From contig JAZGUH010000617.1 of NCBI GenBank assembly GCA_037893225.1, forward strand, positions 157,243-221,242: 64,000 bases of DNA. The letters run 5' to 3'. This DNA is from Hippasteria phrygiana (lineage: Eukaryota > Echinodermata > Asteroidea > Valvatida > Goniasteridae). The notes beneath the pieces are model-generated. The model saw only the letters and a list, made by a program, of their open reading frames with translations, was not told the DNA's origin and searched no databases. Made by a program: the position numbers and the translations under genes. This document shows, in pieces, positions 38,528 through 51,490 of this stretch; within the stretch, counting starts at the first letter, position 1, and the number at the start of each line of letters is the position of its first letter.

Positions 38528-41303
38528 ATGAAATATCAACCAAATTCAGTAATTTTGACATGTATGGATAGCTTAGATCTGGCGCTACATGTTGCAATTA
38601 TCGGCGGCTTCTTAGAGTTAAAACTTGTGGAGAAAATTCAAACCTCGCAATGTTTATTTTCTTTCCGGCCAACATCTGTGTGCATATTACCTTCTATTTA
38701 TTGCTCCATGCCTGTCAAATTCCCTGGGGTATGACTTGCTTTACTCATTCATAATTGCATGAAATATCAACCAAATTCAGTAATTTTGACATGTATGGAT
38801 AGCTTAGATCTGGCGCTACATGTTGCAATTATCGGCGGCTTCCTAGAGTTAAAACTTGTGGAGAAAATTCAAACCTCGCAATGTTTATTTTCTTTCCGGC
38901 CAACATCTGTGTACATATGACCTTCTATTTATTGCTCCATGCCTGTCAAATTCCCTGGGGTATGACTTGCTTTACTCATTCATAATTGCATGAAATATCA
39001 ACCAAATTCAGTAATTTTGACATGTATGGATAGCTTAGATCTGGCGCTACATGTTGCAATTATCGGCGGCTTCTTAGAGTTAAAACTTGTGGAGAAAATT
39101 CAAACCTCGCAATGTTTATTTTCTTGCCGGCCACCATCTGTGTGCAGATTACCTTTTATTTATTGCTCCATGCCTGTCAAATTCCCTGGGGTATGGACTT
39201 GCTTTACTCATTCATAATTGCATGAAATATCAACCAAATTCAGTAATTTTGACATGTATGGATAGCTTAGATCTGGCGCTACATGTTGCAATTATCGGCG
39301 GCTTCCTAGAGTTAAAACTTGTGGAGAAAATTCAAACCTCGCAATGTTTATTTTCTTTCCGGCCAACATCTGTGTACATATTACCTTCTATTTATTGCTC
39401 CATGCCTGTCAAATTCCCTGGGGTATGACTTGCTTTACTCATTCATAATTGCATGAAATATCAACCAAATTCAGTAATTTTGACATGTATGGATAGCTTA
39501 GATCTGGCGCTACATGTTGCAATTATCGGCGGCTTCTTAGAGTTAAAACTTGTGGAGAAAATTCAAACCTCGCAATGTTTATTTTCTTTCCGGCCAACAT
39601 CTGTGTGCATATTACCTTCTATTTATTGCTCCATGCCTGTCAAATTCCCTGGGGTATGACTTGCTTTACTCATTCATAATTGCATGAAATATCAACCAAA
39701 TTCAGTAATTTTGACATGTATGGATAGCTTAGATCTGGCGCTACATGTTGCAATTATCGGCGGCTTCTTAGAGTTAACACTTGTGGAGAAAATTCAAACC
39801 TCGCAATGTTTATTTTCTTCCCGGCCACCATCTGTGTGCAGATTACCTCTTATTTATTGCTCCATGTCTGTCAAATTCCCTGGGGTATGGACTTGCTTTA
39901 CTCATTCATAATTGCATGAAATATCAACCAAATTCAGTAATTTTGACATGTATGGATAGCTTAGATCTGGCGCTACATGTTGCAATTATCGGCGGCTTCT
40001 TAGAGTTAAAACTTGTGGAGAAAATTCAAACCTCGCAATGTTTATTTTCTTTCCGGCCAACATCTGTGTGCATATTACCTTCTATTTATTGCTCCATGCC
40101 TGTCAAATTCCCTGGGGTATGACTTGCTTTACTCATTCATAATTGCATGAAATATCAACCAAATTCAGTAATTTTGACATGTATGGATAGCTTAGATCTG
40201 GCGCTACATGTTGCAATTATCGGCGGCTTCTTAGAGTTAACACTTGTGGAGAAAATTCAAACCTCGCAATGTTTATTTTCTTCCCGGCCACCATCTGTGT
40301 GCAGATTACCTTTTATTTATTGCTCCATGCCTGTCAAATTCCCTGGGGTATGGACTTGCTTTACTCATTCATAATTGCATGAAATATCAACCAAATTCAG
40401 TAATTTTGACATGTATGGATAGCTTAGATCTGGCGCTACATGTTGCAATTATCGGCGGCTTCTTAGAGTTAAAACTTGTGGAGAAAATTCAAACCTCGCA
40501 ATGTTTATTTTCTTTCCGGCCAACATCTGTGTACATATTACCTTCTATTTATTGCTCCATGCCTGTCAAATTCCCTGGGGTATGACTTGCTTTACTCATT
40601 CATAATTGCATGAAATATCAACCAAATTCAGTAATTTTGACATGTATGGATAGCTTAGATCTGGCGCTACATGTTGCAATTATCGGCGGCTTCTTAGAGT
40701 TAAAACTTGTGGAGAAAATTCAAACCTCGCAATGTTTATTTTCTTGCCGGCCACCATCTGTGTGCAGATTACCTTTTATTTATTGCTCCATGCCTGTCAA
40801 ATTCCCTGGGGTATGGACTTGCTTTACTCATTCATAATTGCATGAAATATCAACCAAATTCAGTAATTTTGACATGTATGGATAGCTTAGATCTGGCGCT
40901 ACATGTTGCAATTATCGGCGGCTTCTTAGAGTTAAAACTTGTGGAGAAAATTCAAACCTCGCAATGTTTATTTTCTTTCCGGCCAACATCTGTGTGCATA
41001 TTACCTTCTATTTATTGCTCCATGCCTGTCAAATTCCCTGCGGTATGACTTGCTTTACTCATTCATAATTGCATGAAATATCAACCAAATTCAGTAATTT
41101 TGACATGTATGGATAGCTTAGATCTGGCGCTACATGTTGCAATTATCGGCGGCTTCCTAGAGTTAAAACTTGTGGAGAAAATTCAAACCTCGCAATGTTT
41201 ATTTTCTTTCCGGCCAACATCTGTGTACATATTACCTTCTATTTATTGCTCCATGCCTGTCAAATTCCCTGGGGTATGACTTGCTTTACTCATTCATAAT
41301 TGC
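38528..41303 (+). repeat. 12-monomer block, left copy
   Basis: The order is C Yx R Y C St C R(S-like 5' part, t) Y R C Y. It matches 50797-53572 in all twelve monomers at an offset of 12269 bp (53 monomers). The diagnostic monomer is 40147, which has CTTCCC and GTTAACAC joined to CCTTTT and CATGCCTG; its only other copy in the window is at 52416. Confidence 0.9.
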
Positions 41304-44300
41304 ATGAAATATCAACCAAATTCAGTAATTTTGACATGTATGGATAGCTTAGATCTGGCGCTACATGTTGCAATTATCGGCGGCTTCTTAGAGTTAAAAC
41401 TTGTGGAGAAAATTCAAACCTCGCAATGTTTATTTTCTTTCCGGCCAACATCTGTGTACATGTTACCGTCTATTTATTGCTCCATGCATGTCAAATTCCC
41501 TGGGGTATGGACTTGCTTTACTCATTCATAATTGCATGAAATATCAACCAAATTCAGTAATTTTGACATGTATGGATAGCTTAGATCTGGCGCTACATGT
41601 TGCAATTATCGGCGGCTTCCTAGAGTTAAAACTTGTGGAGAAAATTCAAACCTCGCAATGTTTATTTTCTTTCCGGCCAACATCTGTGTACATGTTACCT
41701 TCTATTTATTGCTCCATGCCTGTCAAATTCCCTGGGGTATGACTTGCTTTACTCATTCATAATTGCATGAAATATCAACCAAATTCAGTAATTTTGACAT
41801 GTATGGATAGCTTAGATCTGGCGCTACATGTTGCAATTATCGGCGGCTTCCTAGAGTTAAAACTTGTGGAGAAAATTCAAACCTCGCAATGTTTATTTTC
41901 TTTCCCGCCAACATCTGTGTACATGTTACCTTCTATTTATTGCTCCATGCCTGTCAAATTCCCTGCGGTATGACTTGCTTTACTCATTCATAATTGCATG
42001 AAATATCAACCAAATTCAGTAATTTTGACATGTATGGATAGCTTAGATCTGGCGCTACATGTTGCAATTATCGGCGGCTTCTTAGAGTTAACACTTGTGG
42101 AGAAAATTCAAACCTCGCAATGTTTATTTTCTTCCCGGCCACCATCTGTGTGCAGATTACCTCTTATTTATTGCTCCATGTCTGTCAAATTCCCCGGGGT
42201 ATGGACTTGCTTTACTCATTCATAATTGCATGAAATATCAACCAAATTCAGTAATTTTGACATGTATGGATAGCTTAGATCTGGCGCTACATGTTGCAAT
42301 TATCGGCGGCTTCTTAGAGTTAAAACTTGTGGAGAAAATTCAAACCTCGCAATGTTTATTTTCTTTCCGGCCAACATCTGTGTACATGTTACCGTATATT
42401 TATTGCTCCATGCCTGTCAAATTCCCTGGGGTATGGACTTGCTTTACTCATTCATAATTGCATGAAATATCAACCAAATTCAGTAATTTTGACATGTATG
42501 GATAGCTTAGATCTGGCGCTACATGTTGCAATTATCGGCGGCTTCCTAGAGTTAAAACTTGTGGAGAAAATTCAAACCTCGCAATGTTTATTTTCTTTCC
42601 GGCCAACATCTGTGTACATGTTACCTTCTATTTATTGCTCCATGCCTGTCAAATTCCCTGGGGTATGACTTGCTTTACTCATTCATAATTGCATGAAATA
42701 TCAACCAAATTCAGTAATTTTGACATGTATGGATAGCTTAGATCTGGCGCTACATGTTGCAATTATCGGCGGCTTCTTAGAGTTAACACTTGTGGAGAAA
42801 ATTCAAACCTCGCAATGTTTATTTTCTTCCCGGCCACCATCTGTGTGCAGATTACCTCTTATTTATTGCTCCATGTCTGTCAAATTTCCTGGGGTATGGA
42901 CTTGCTTTACTCATTCATAATTGCATGAAATATCAACCAAATTCATTAATTTTGACATGTATGGATAGCTTAGATCTGGCGCTACATGTTGCAATTATCG
43001 GCGGCTTCCTAGAGTTCAAACTTGTGGAGAAAATTCAAACCTCGCAATGTTTATTTTCTTTCCGGCCAACATCTGTGTACATATTACCTTCTATTTATTG
43101 CTCCATGCCTGTCAAATTCCCTGGGGTATGACTTGCTTTACTCATTCATAATTGCATGAAATATCAACCAAATTCAGTAATTTTGACATGTATGGATAGC
43201 TTAGATCTGGCGCTACATGTTGCAATTATCGGCGGCTTCCTAGAGTTAACACTTGTGGAGAAAATTCAAACCTCGCAATGTTTATTTTCTTTCCGGCCAA
43301 CATCTGTGTACATGTTACCGTCTATTTATTGCTCCATGCATGTCAAATTCCCTGGGGTATGGACTTGCTTTACTCATTCATAATTGCATGAAATATCAAC
43401 CAAATTCAGTAATTTTGACATGTATGGATAGCTTAGATCTGGCGCTACATGTTGCAATTATCGGCGGCTTCCTAGAGTTAAAACTTGTGGAGAAAATTCA
43501 AACCTCGCAATGTTTATTTTCTTTCCGGCCAACATCTGTGTACATGTTACCGTCTATTTATTGCTCCATGCATGTCAAATTCCCTGGGGTATGGACTTGC
43601 TTTACTCATTCATAATTGCATGAAATATCAACCAAATTCAGTAATTTTGACATGTATGGATAGCTTAGATCTGGCGCTACATGTTGCAATTATCGGCGGC
43701 TTCCTAGAGTTAAAACTTGTGGAGAAAATTCAAACCTCGCAATGTTTATTTTCTTTCCCGCCAACATCTGTGTACATGTTACCTTCTATTTATTGCTCCA
43801 TGCCTGTCAAATTCCCTGCGGTATGACTTGCTTTACTCATTCATAATTGCATGAAATATCAACCAAATTCAGTAATTTTGACATGTATGGATAGCTTAGA
43901 TCTGGCGCTACATGTTGCAATTATCGGCGGCTTCTTAGAGTTAACACTTGTGGAGAAAATTCAAACCTCGCAATGTTTATTTTCTTCCCGGCCACCATCT
44001 GTGTGCAGATTACCTCTTATTTATTGCTCCATGTCTGTCAAATTCCCTGGGGTATGGACTTGCTTTACTCATTCATAATTGCATGAAATATCAACCAAAT
44101 TCAGTAATTTTGACATGTATGGATAGCTTAGATCTGGCGCTACATGTTGCAATTATCGGCGGCTTCTTAGAGTTAAAACTTGTGGAGAAAATTCAAACCT
44201 CGCAATGTTTATTTTCTTTCCGGCCAACATCTGTGTACATGTTACCGTCTATTTATTGCTCCATGCATGTCAAATTCCCTGGGGTATGGACTTGCTTTAC

Positions 44301-45934
44301 TCATTCATAATTGCATGAAATATCAACCAAATTCAGTAATTTTGACATGTATGGATAGCTTAGATCTGGCGCTACATGTTGCAATTATCGGCGGCTTCCT
44401 AGAGTTAAAACTTGTGGAGAAAATTCAAACCTCGCAATGTTTATTTTCTTTCCGGCCAACATCTGTGTACATGTTACCTTCTATTTATTGCTCCATGCCT
44501 GTCAAATTCCCTGGGGTATGACTTGCTTTACTCATTCATAATTGCATGAAATATCAACCAAATTCAGTAATTTTGACATGTATGGATAGCTTAGATCTGG
44601 CGCTACATGTTGCAATTATCGGCGGCTTCTTAGAGTTAACACTTGTGGAGAAAATTCAAACCTCGCAATGTTTATTTTCTTCCCGGCCACCATCTGTGTG
44701 CAGATTACCTCTTATTTATTGCTCCATGTCTGTCAAATTCCCTGGGGTATGGACTTGCTTTACTCATTCATAATTGCATGAAATATCAACCAAATTCATT
44801 AATTTTGACATGTATGGATAGCTTAGATCTGGCGCTACATGTTGCAATTATCGGCGGCTTCCTAGAGTTCAAACTTGTGGAGAAAATTCAAACCTCGCAA
44901 TGTTTATTTTCTTTCCGGCCAACATCTGTGTACATATTACCTTCTATTTATTGCTCCATGCCTGTCAAATTCCCTGGGGTATGACTTGCTTTACTCATTC
45001 ATAATTGCATGAAATATCAACCAAATTCAGTAATTTTGACATGTATGGATAGCTTAGATCTGGCGCTACATGTTGCAATTATCGGCGGCTTCCTAGAGTT
45101 AACACTTGTGGAGAAAATTCAAACCTCGCAATGTTTATTTTCTTTCCGGCCAACATCTGTGTACATATTACCTTCTATTTATTGCTCCATGCCTGTCAAA
45201 TTCCCTGGGGTATGACTTGCTTTACTCATTCATAATTGCATGAAATATCAACCAAATTCAGTAATTTTGACATGTATGGATAGCTTAGATCTGGCGCTAC
45301 ATGTTGCAATTATCGGCGGCTTCTTAGAGTTAAAACTTGTGGAGAAAATTCAAACCTCGCAATGTTTATTTTCTTTCCGGCCAACATCTGTGTACATGTT
45401 ACCGTCTATTTATTGCTCCATGCATGTCAAATTCCCTGGGGTATGGACTTGCTTTACTCATTCATAATTGCATGAAATATCAACCAAATTCAGTAATTTT
45501 GACATGTATGGATAGCTTAGATCTGGCGCTACATGTTGCAATTATCGGCGGCTTCCTAGAGTTAAAACTTGTGGAGAAAATTCAAACCTCGCAATGTTTA
45601 TTTTCTTTCCCGCCAACATCTGTGTACATGTTACCTTCTATTTATTGCTCCATGCCTGTCAAATTCCCTGGGGTATGACTTGCTTTACTCATTCATAATT
45701 GCATGAAATATCAACCAAATTCAGTAATTTTGACATGTATGGATAGCTTAGATCTGGCGCTACATGTTGCAATTATCGGCGGCTTCTTAGAGTTAACACT
45801 TGTGGAGAAAATTCAAACCTCGCAATGTTTATTTTCTTCCCGGCCACCATCTGTGTGCAGATTACCTCTTATTTATTGCTCCATGTCTGTCAAATTCCCT
45901 GGGGTATGGACTTGCTTTACTCATTCATAATTGC
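41304..45934 (+). repeat. 20-monomer block dominated by St-(L/H)-M/P combinations
   Basis: The order is H M P St M/H-hybrid M St L Ht H P St H M St L Yt H P St. Monomers 41998-43155 (St, hybrid, M, St, L) and 43851-45008 (St, H, M, St, L) align at 1853 bp. The copy at 42230 is an H with CATGCCTG and a private CCGTATATTT. The 43156 copy joins a CCTAG plus GTTAACAC 5' part to an H 3' part. Private changes include TTCCCCGGGG in 41998 and AAATTTCCTGG in 42693. Confidence 0.86.
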
Positions 45935-48900
45935 ATGAAATATCAACCAAATTCATTAATTTTGACATGTATGGATAGCTTAGATCTGGCGCTACATGTT
46001 GCAATTATCGGCGGCTTCCTAGAGTTCAAACTTGTGGAGAAAATTCAAACCTCGCAATGTTTATTTTCTTTCCGGCCAACATCTGTGTACATATTACCTT
46101 CTATTTATTGCTCCATGCCTGTCAAATTCCCTGGGGTATGACTTGCTTTACTCATTCATAATTGCATGAAATATCAACCAAATTCAGTAATTTTGACATG
46201 TATGGATAGCTTAGATCTGGCGCTACATGTTGCAATTATCGGCGGCTTCTTAGAGTTAAAACTTGTGGAGAAAATTCAAACCTCGCAATGTTTATTTTCT
46301 TGCCGGCCACCATCTGTGTGCAGATTTCCTTTTATTTATTGCTCCATGCCTGTCAAATTCCCTGGGGTATGGACTTGCTTTACTCATTCATAATTGCATG
46401 AAATATCAACCAAATTCAGTAATTTTGACATGTATGGATAGCTTAGATCTGGCGCTACATGTTGCAATTATCGGCGGCTTCCTAGAGTTAAAACTTGTGG
46501 AGAAAATTCAAACCTCGCAATGTTTATTTTCTTTCCCGCCAACATCTGTGTACATGTTACCTTCTATTTATTGCTCCATGCCTGTCAAATTCCCTGGGGT
46601 ATGACTTGCTTTACTCATTCATAATTGCATGAAATATCAACCAAATTCAGTAATTTTGACATGTATGGATAGCTTAGATCTGGCGCTACATGTTGCAATT
46701 ATCGGCGGCTTCTTAGAGTTAACACTTGTGGAGAAAATTCAAACCTCGCAATGTTTATTTTCTTCCCGGCCACCATCTGTGTGCAGATTACCTCTTATTT
46801 ATTGCTCCATGTCTGTCAAATTCCCTGGGGTATGGACTTGCTTTACTCATTCATAATTGCATGAAATATCAACCAAATTCATTAATTTTGACATGTATGG
46901 ATAGCTTAGATCTGGCGCTACATGTTGCAATTATCGGCGGCTTCCTAGAGTTCAAACTTGTGGAGAAAATTCAAACCTCGCAATGTTTATTTTCTTTCCG
47001 GCCAACATCTGTGTACATATTACCTTCTATTTATTGCTCCATGCCTGTCAAATTCCCTGGGGTATGACTTGCTTTACTCATTCATAATTGCATGAAATAT
47101 CAACCAAATTCAGTAATTTTGACATGTATGGATAGCTTAGATCTGGCGCTACATGTTGCAATTATCGGCGGCTTCTTAGAGTTAAAACTTGTGGAGAAAA
47201 TTCAAACCTCGCAATGTTTATTTTCTTGCCGGCCACCATCTGTGTGCAGATTTCCTTTTATTTATTGCTCCATGCCTGTCAAATTCCCTGGGGTATGGAC
47301 TTGCTTTACTCATTCATAATTGCATGAAATATCAACCAAATTCAGTAATTTTGACATGTATGGATAGCTTAGATCTGGCGCTACATGTTGCAATTATCGG
47401 CGGCTTCCTAGAGTTAAAACTTGTGGAGAAAATTCAAACCTCGCAATGTTTATTTTCTTTCCGGCCAACATCTGTGTACATGTTACCGTCTATTTATTGC
47501 TCCATGCATGTCAAATTCCCTGGGGTATGGACTTGCTTTACTCATTCATAATTGCATGAAATATCAACCAAATTCAGTAATTTTGACATGTATGGATAGC
47601 TTAGATCTGGCGCTACATGTTGCAATTATCGGCGGCTTCTTAGAGTTAAAACTTGTGGAGAAAATTCAAACCTCGCAATGTTTATTTTCTTTCCGGCCAA
47701 CATCTGTGTGCATATTACCTTCTATTTATTGCTCCATGCCTGTCAAATTCCCTGGGGTATGACTTGCTTTACTCATTCATAATTGCATGAAATATCAACC
47801 AAATTCAGTAATTTTGACATGTATGGATAGCTTAGATCTGGCGCTACATGTTGCAATTATCGGCGGCTTCCTAGAGTTAAAACTTGTGGAGAAAATTCAA
47901 ACCTCGCAATGTTTATTTTCTTTCCGGCCAACATCTGTGTACATATGACCTTCTATTTATTGCTCCATGCCTGTCAAATTCCCTGGGGTATGACTTGCTT
48001 TACTCATTCATAATTGCATGAAATATCAACCAAATTCAGTAATTTTGACATGTATGGATAGCTTAGATCTGGCGCTACATGTTGCAATTATCGGCGGCTT
48101 CTTAGAGTTAAAACTTGTGGAGAAAATTCAAACCTCGCAATGTTTATTTTCTTGCCGGCCACCATCTGTGTGCAGATTACCTTTTATTTATTGCTCCATG
48201 CCTGTCAAATTCCCTGGGGTATGGACTTGCTTTACTCATTCATAATTGCATGAAATATCAACCAAATTCAGTAATTTTGACATGTATGGATAGCTTAGAT
48301 CTGGCGCTACATGTTGCAATTATCGGCGGCTTCCTAGAGTTAAAACTTGTGGAGAAAATTCAAACCTCGCAATGTTTATTTTCTTTCCGGCCAACATCTG
48401 TGTACATATGACCTTCTATTTATTGCTCCATGCCTGTCAAATTCCCTGGGGTATGACTTGCTTTACTCATTCATAATTGCATGAAATATCAACCAAATTC
48501 AGTAATTTTGACATGTATGGATAGCTTAGATCTGGCGCTACATGTTGCAATTATCGGCGGCTTCTTAGAGTTAAAACTTGTGGAGAAAATTCAAACCTCG
48601 CAATGTTTATTTTCTTGCCGGCCACCATCTGTGTGCAGATTACCTTTTATTTATTGCTCCATGCCTGTCAAATTCCCTGGGGTATGGACTTGCTTTACTC
48701 ATTCATAATTGCATGAAATATCAACCAAATTCAGTAATTTTGACATGTATGGATAGCTTAGATCTGGCGCTACATGTTGCAATTATCGGCGGCTTCCTAG
48801 AGTTAAAACTTGTGGAGAAAATTCAAACCTCGCAATGTTTATTTTCTTTCCGGCCAACATCTGTGTACATATTACCTTCTATTTATTGCTCCATGCCTGT

Positions 48901-51490
48901 CAAATTCCCTGGGGTATGACTTGCTTTACTCATTCATAATTGCATGAAATATCAACCAAATTCAGTAATTTTGACATGTATGGATAGCTTAGATCTGGCG
49001 CTACATGTTGCAATTATCGGCGGCTTCTTAGAGTTAAAACTTGTGGAGAAAATTCAAACCTCGCAATGTTTATTTTCTTCCCGGCCACCATCTGTGTGCA
49101 GATTACCTCTTATTTATTGCTCCATGTCTGTCAAATTCCCTGGGGTATGGACTTGCTTTACTCATTCATAATTGCATGAAATATCAACCAAATTCATTAA
49201 TTTTGACATGTATGGATAGCTTAGATCTGGCGCTACATGTTGCAATTATCGGCGGCTTCCTAGAGTTCAAACTTGTGGAGAAAATTCAAACCTCGCAATG
49301 TTTATTTTCTTTCCGGCCAACATCTGTGTACATATTACCTTCTATTTATTGCTCCATGCCTGTCAAATTCCCTGGGGTATGACTTGCTTTACTCATTCAT
49401 AATTGCATGAAATATCAACCAAATTCAGTAATTTTGACATGTATGGATAGCTTAGATCTGGCGCTACATGTTGCAATTATCGGCGGCTTCTTAGAGTTAA
49501 AACTTGTGGAGAAAATTCAAACCTCGCAATGTTTATTTTCTTGCCGGCCACCATCTGTGTGCAGATTTCCTTTTATTTATTGCTCCATGCCTGTCAAATT
49601 CCCTGGGGTATGGACTTGCTTTACTCATTCATAATTGCATGAAATATCAACCAAATTCAGTAATTTTGACATGTATGGATAGCTTAGATCTGGCGCTACA
49701 TGTTGCAATTATCGGCGGCTTCCTAGAGTTAAAACTTGTGGAGAAAATTCAAACCTCGCAATGTTTATTTTCTTTCCCGCCAACATCTGTGTACATGTTA
49801 CCTTCTATTTATTGCTCCATGCCTGTCAAATTCCCTGGGGTATGACTTGCTTTACTCATTCATAATTGCATGAAATATCAACCAAATTCAGTAATTTTGA
49901 CATGTATGGATAGCTTAGATCTGGCGCTACATGTTGCAATTATCGGCGGCTTCTTAGAGTTAACACTTGTGGAGAAAATTCAAACCTCGCAATGTTTATT
50001 TTCTTCCCGGCCACCATCTGTGTGCAGATTACCTCTTATTTATTGCTCCATGTCTGTCAAATTCCCTGGGGTATGGACTTGCTTTACTCATTCATAATTG
50101 CATGAAATATCAACCAAATTCATTAATTTTGACATGTATGGATAGCTTAGATCTGGCGCTACATGTTGCAATTATCGGCGGCTTCCTAGAGTTCAAACTT
50201 GTGGAGAAAATTCAAACCTCGCAATGTTTATTTTCTTTCCGGCCAACATCTGTGTACATATTACCTTCTATTTATTGCTCCATGCCTGTCAAATTCCCTG
50301 GGGTATGACTTGCTTTACTCATTCATAATTGCATGAAATATCAACCAAATTCAGTAATTTTGACATGTATGGATAGCTTAGATCTGGCGCTACATGTTGC
50401 AATTATCGGCGGCTTCTTAGAGTTAAAACTTGTGGAGAAAATTCAAACCTCGCAATGTTTATTTTCTTGCCGGCCACCATCTGTGTGCAGATTTCCTTTT
50501 ATTTATTGCTCCATGCCTGTCAAATTCCCTGGGGTATGGACTTGCTTTACTCATTCATAATTGCATGAAATATCAACCAAATTCAGTAATTTTGACATGT
50601 ATGGATAGCTTAGATCTGGCGCTACATGTTGCAATTATCGGCGGCTTCCTAGAGTTAAAACTTGTGGAGAAAATTCAAACCTCGCAATGTTTATTTTCTT
50701 TCCGGCCAACATCTGTGTACATGTTACCGTCTATTTATTGCTCCATGCATGTCAAATTCCCTGGGGTATGGACTTGCTTTACTCATTCATAATTGCATGA
50801 AATATCAACCAAATTCAGTAATTTTGACATGTATGGATAGCTTAGATCTGGCGCTACATGTTGCAATTATCGGCGGCTTCTTAGAGTTAAAACTTGTGGA
50901 GAAAATTCAAACCTCGCAATGTTTATTTTCTTTCCGGCCAACATCTGTGTGCATATTACCTTCTATTTATTGCTCCATGCCTGTCAAATTCCCTGGGGTA
51001 TGACTTGCTTTACTCATTCATAATTGCATGAAATATCAACCAAATTCAGTAATTTTGACATGTATGGATAGCTTAGATCTGGCGCTACATGTTGCAATTA
51101 TCGGCGGCTTCCTAGAGTTAAAACTTGTGGAGAAAATTCAAACCTCGCAATGTTTATTTTCTTTCCGGCCAACATCTGTGTACATATGACCTTCTATTTA
51201 TTGCTCCATGCCTGTCAAATTCCCTGGGGTATGACTTGCTTTACTCATTCATAATTGCATGAAATATCAACCAAATTCAGTAATTTTGACATGTATGGAT
51301 AGCTTAGATCTGGCGCTACATGTTGCAATTATCGGCGGCTTCTTAGAGTTAAAACTTGTGGAGAAAATTCAAACCTCGCAATGTTTATTTTCTTGCCGGC
51401 CACCATCTGTGTGCAGATTACCTTTTATTTATTGCTCCATGCCTGTCAAATTCCCTGGGGTATGGACTTGCTTTACTCATTCATAATTGC
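45935..51490 (+). repeat. 14-monomer-offset duplication with CAGATTTCC-type R
   Basis: The run L R P St L R H C Yx R at 45935-48249 is repeated at 49176-51490, an offset of 3241 bp. Between the copies lies Yx R Y S (48250-49175). All four R monomers at 46166, 47092, 49407 and 50333 carry CAGATTTCC, found nowhere else in the window. Within each copy L-R occurs twice, 926 bp (4 monomers) apart. The S at 48944 has GTTAAAAC instead of the usual GTTAACAC, so the junction of the duplication may lie within its 5' half. Confidence 0.9.
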
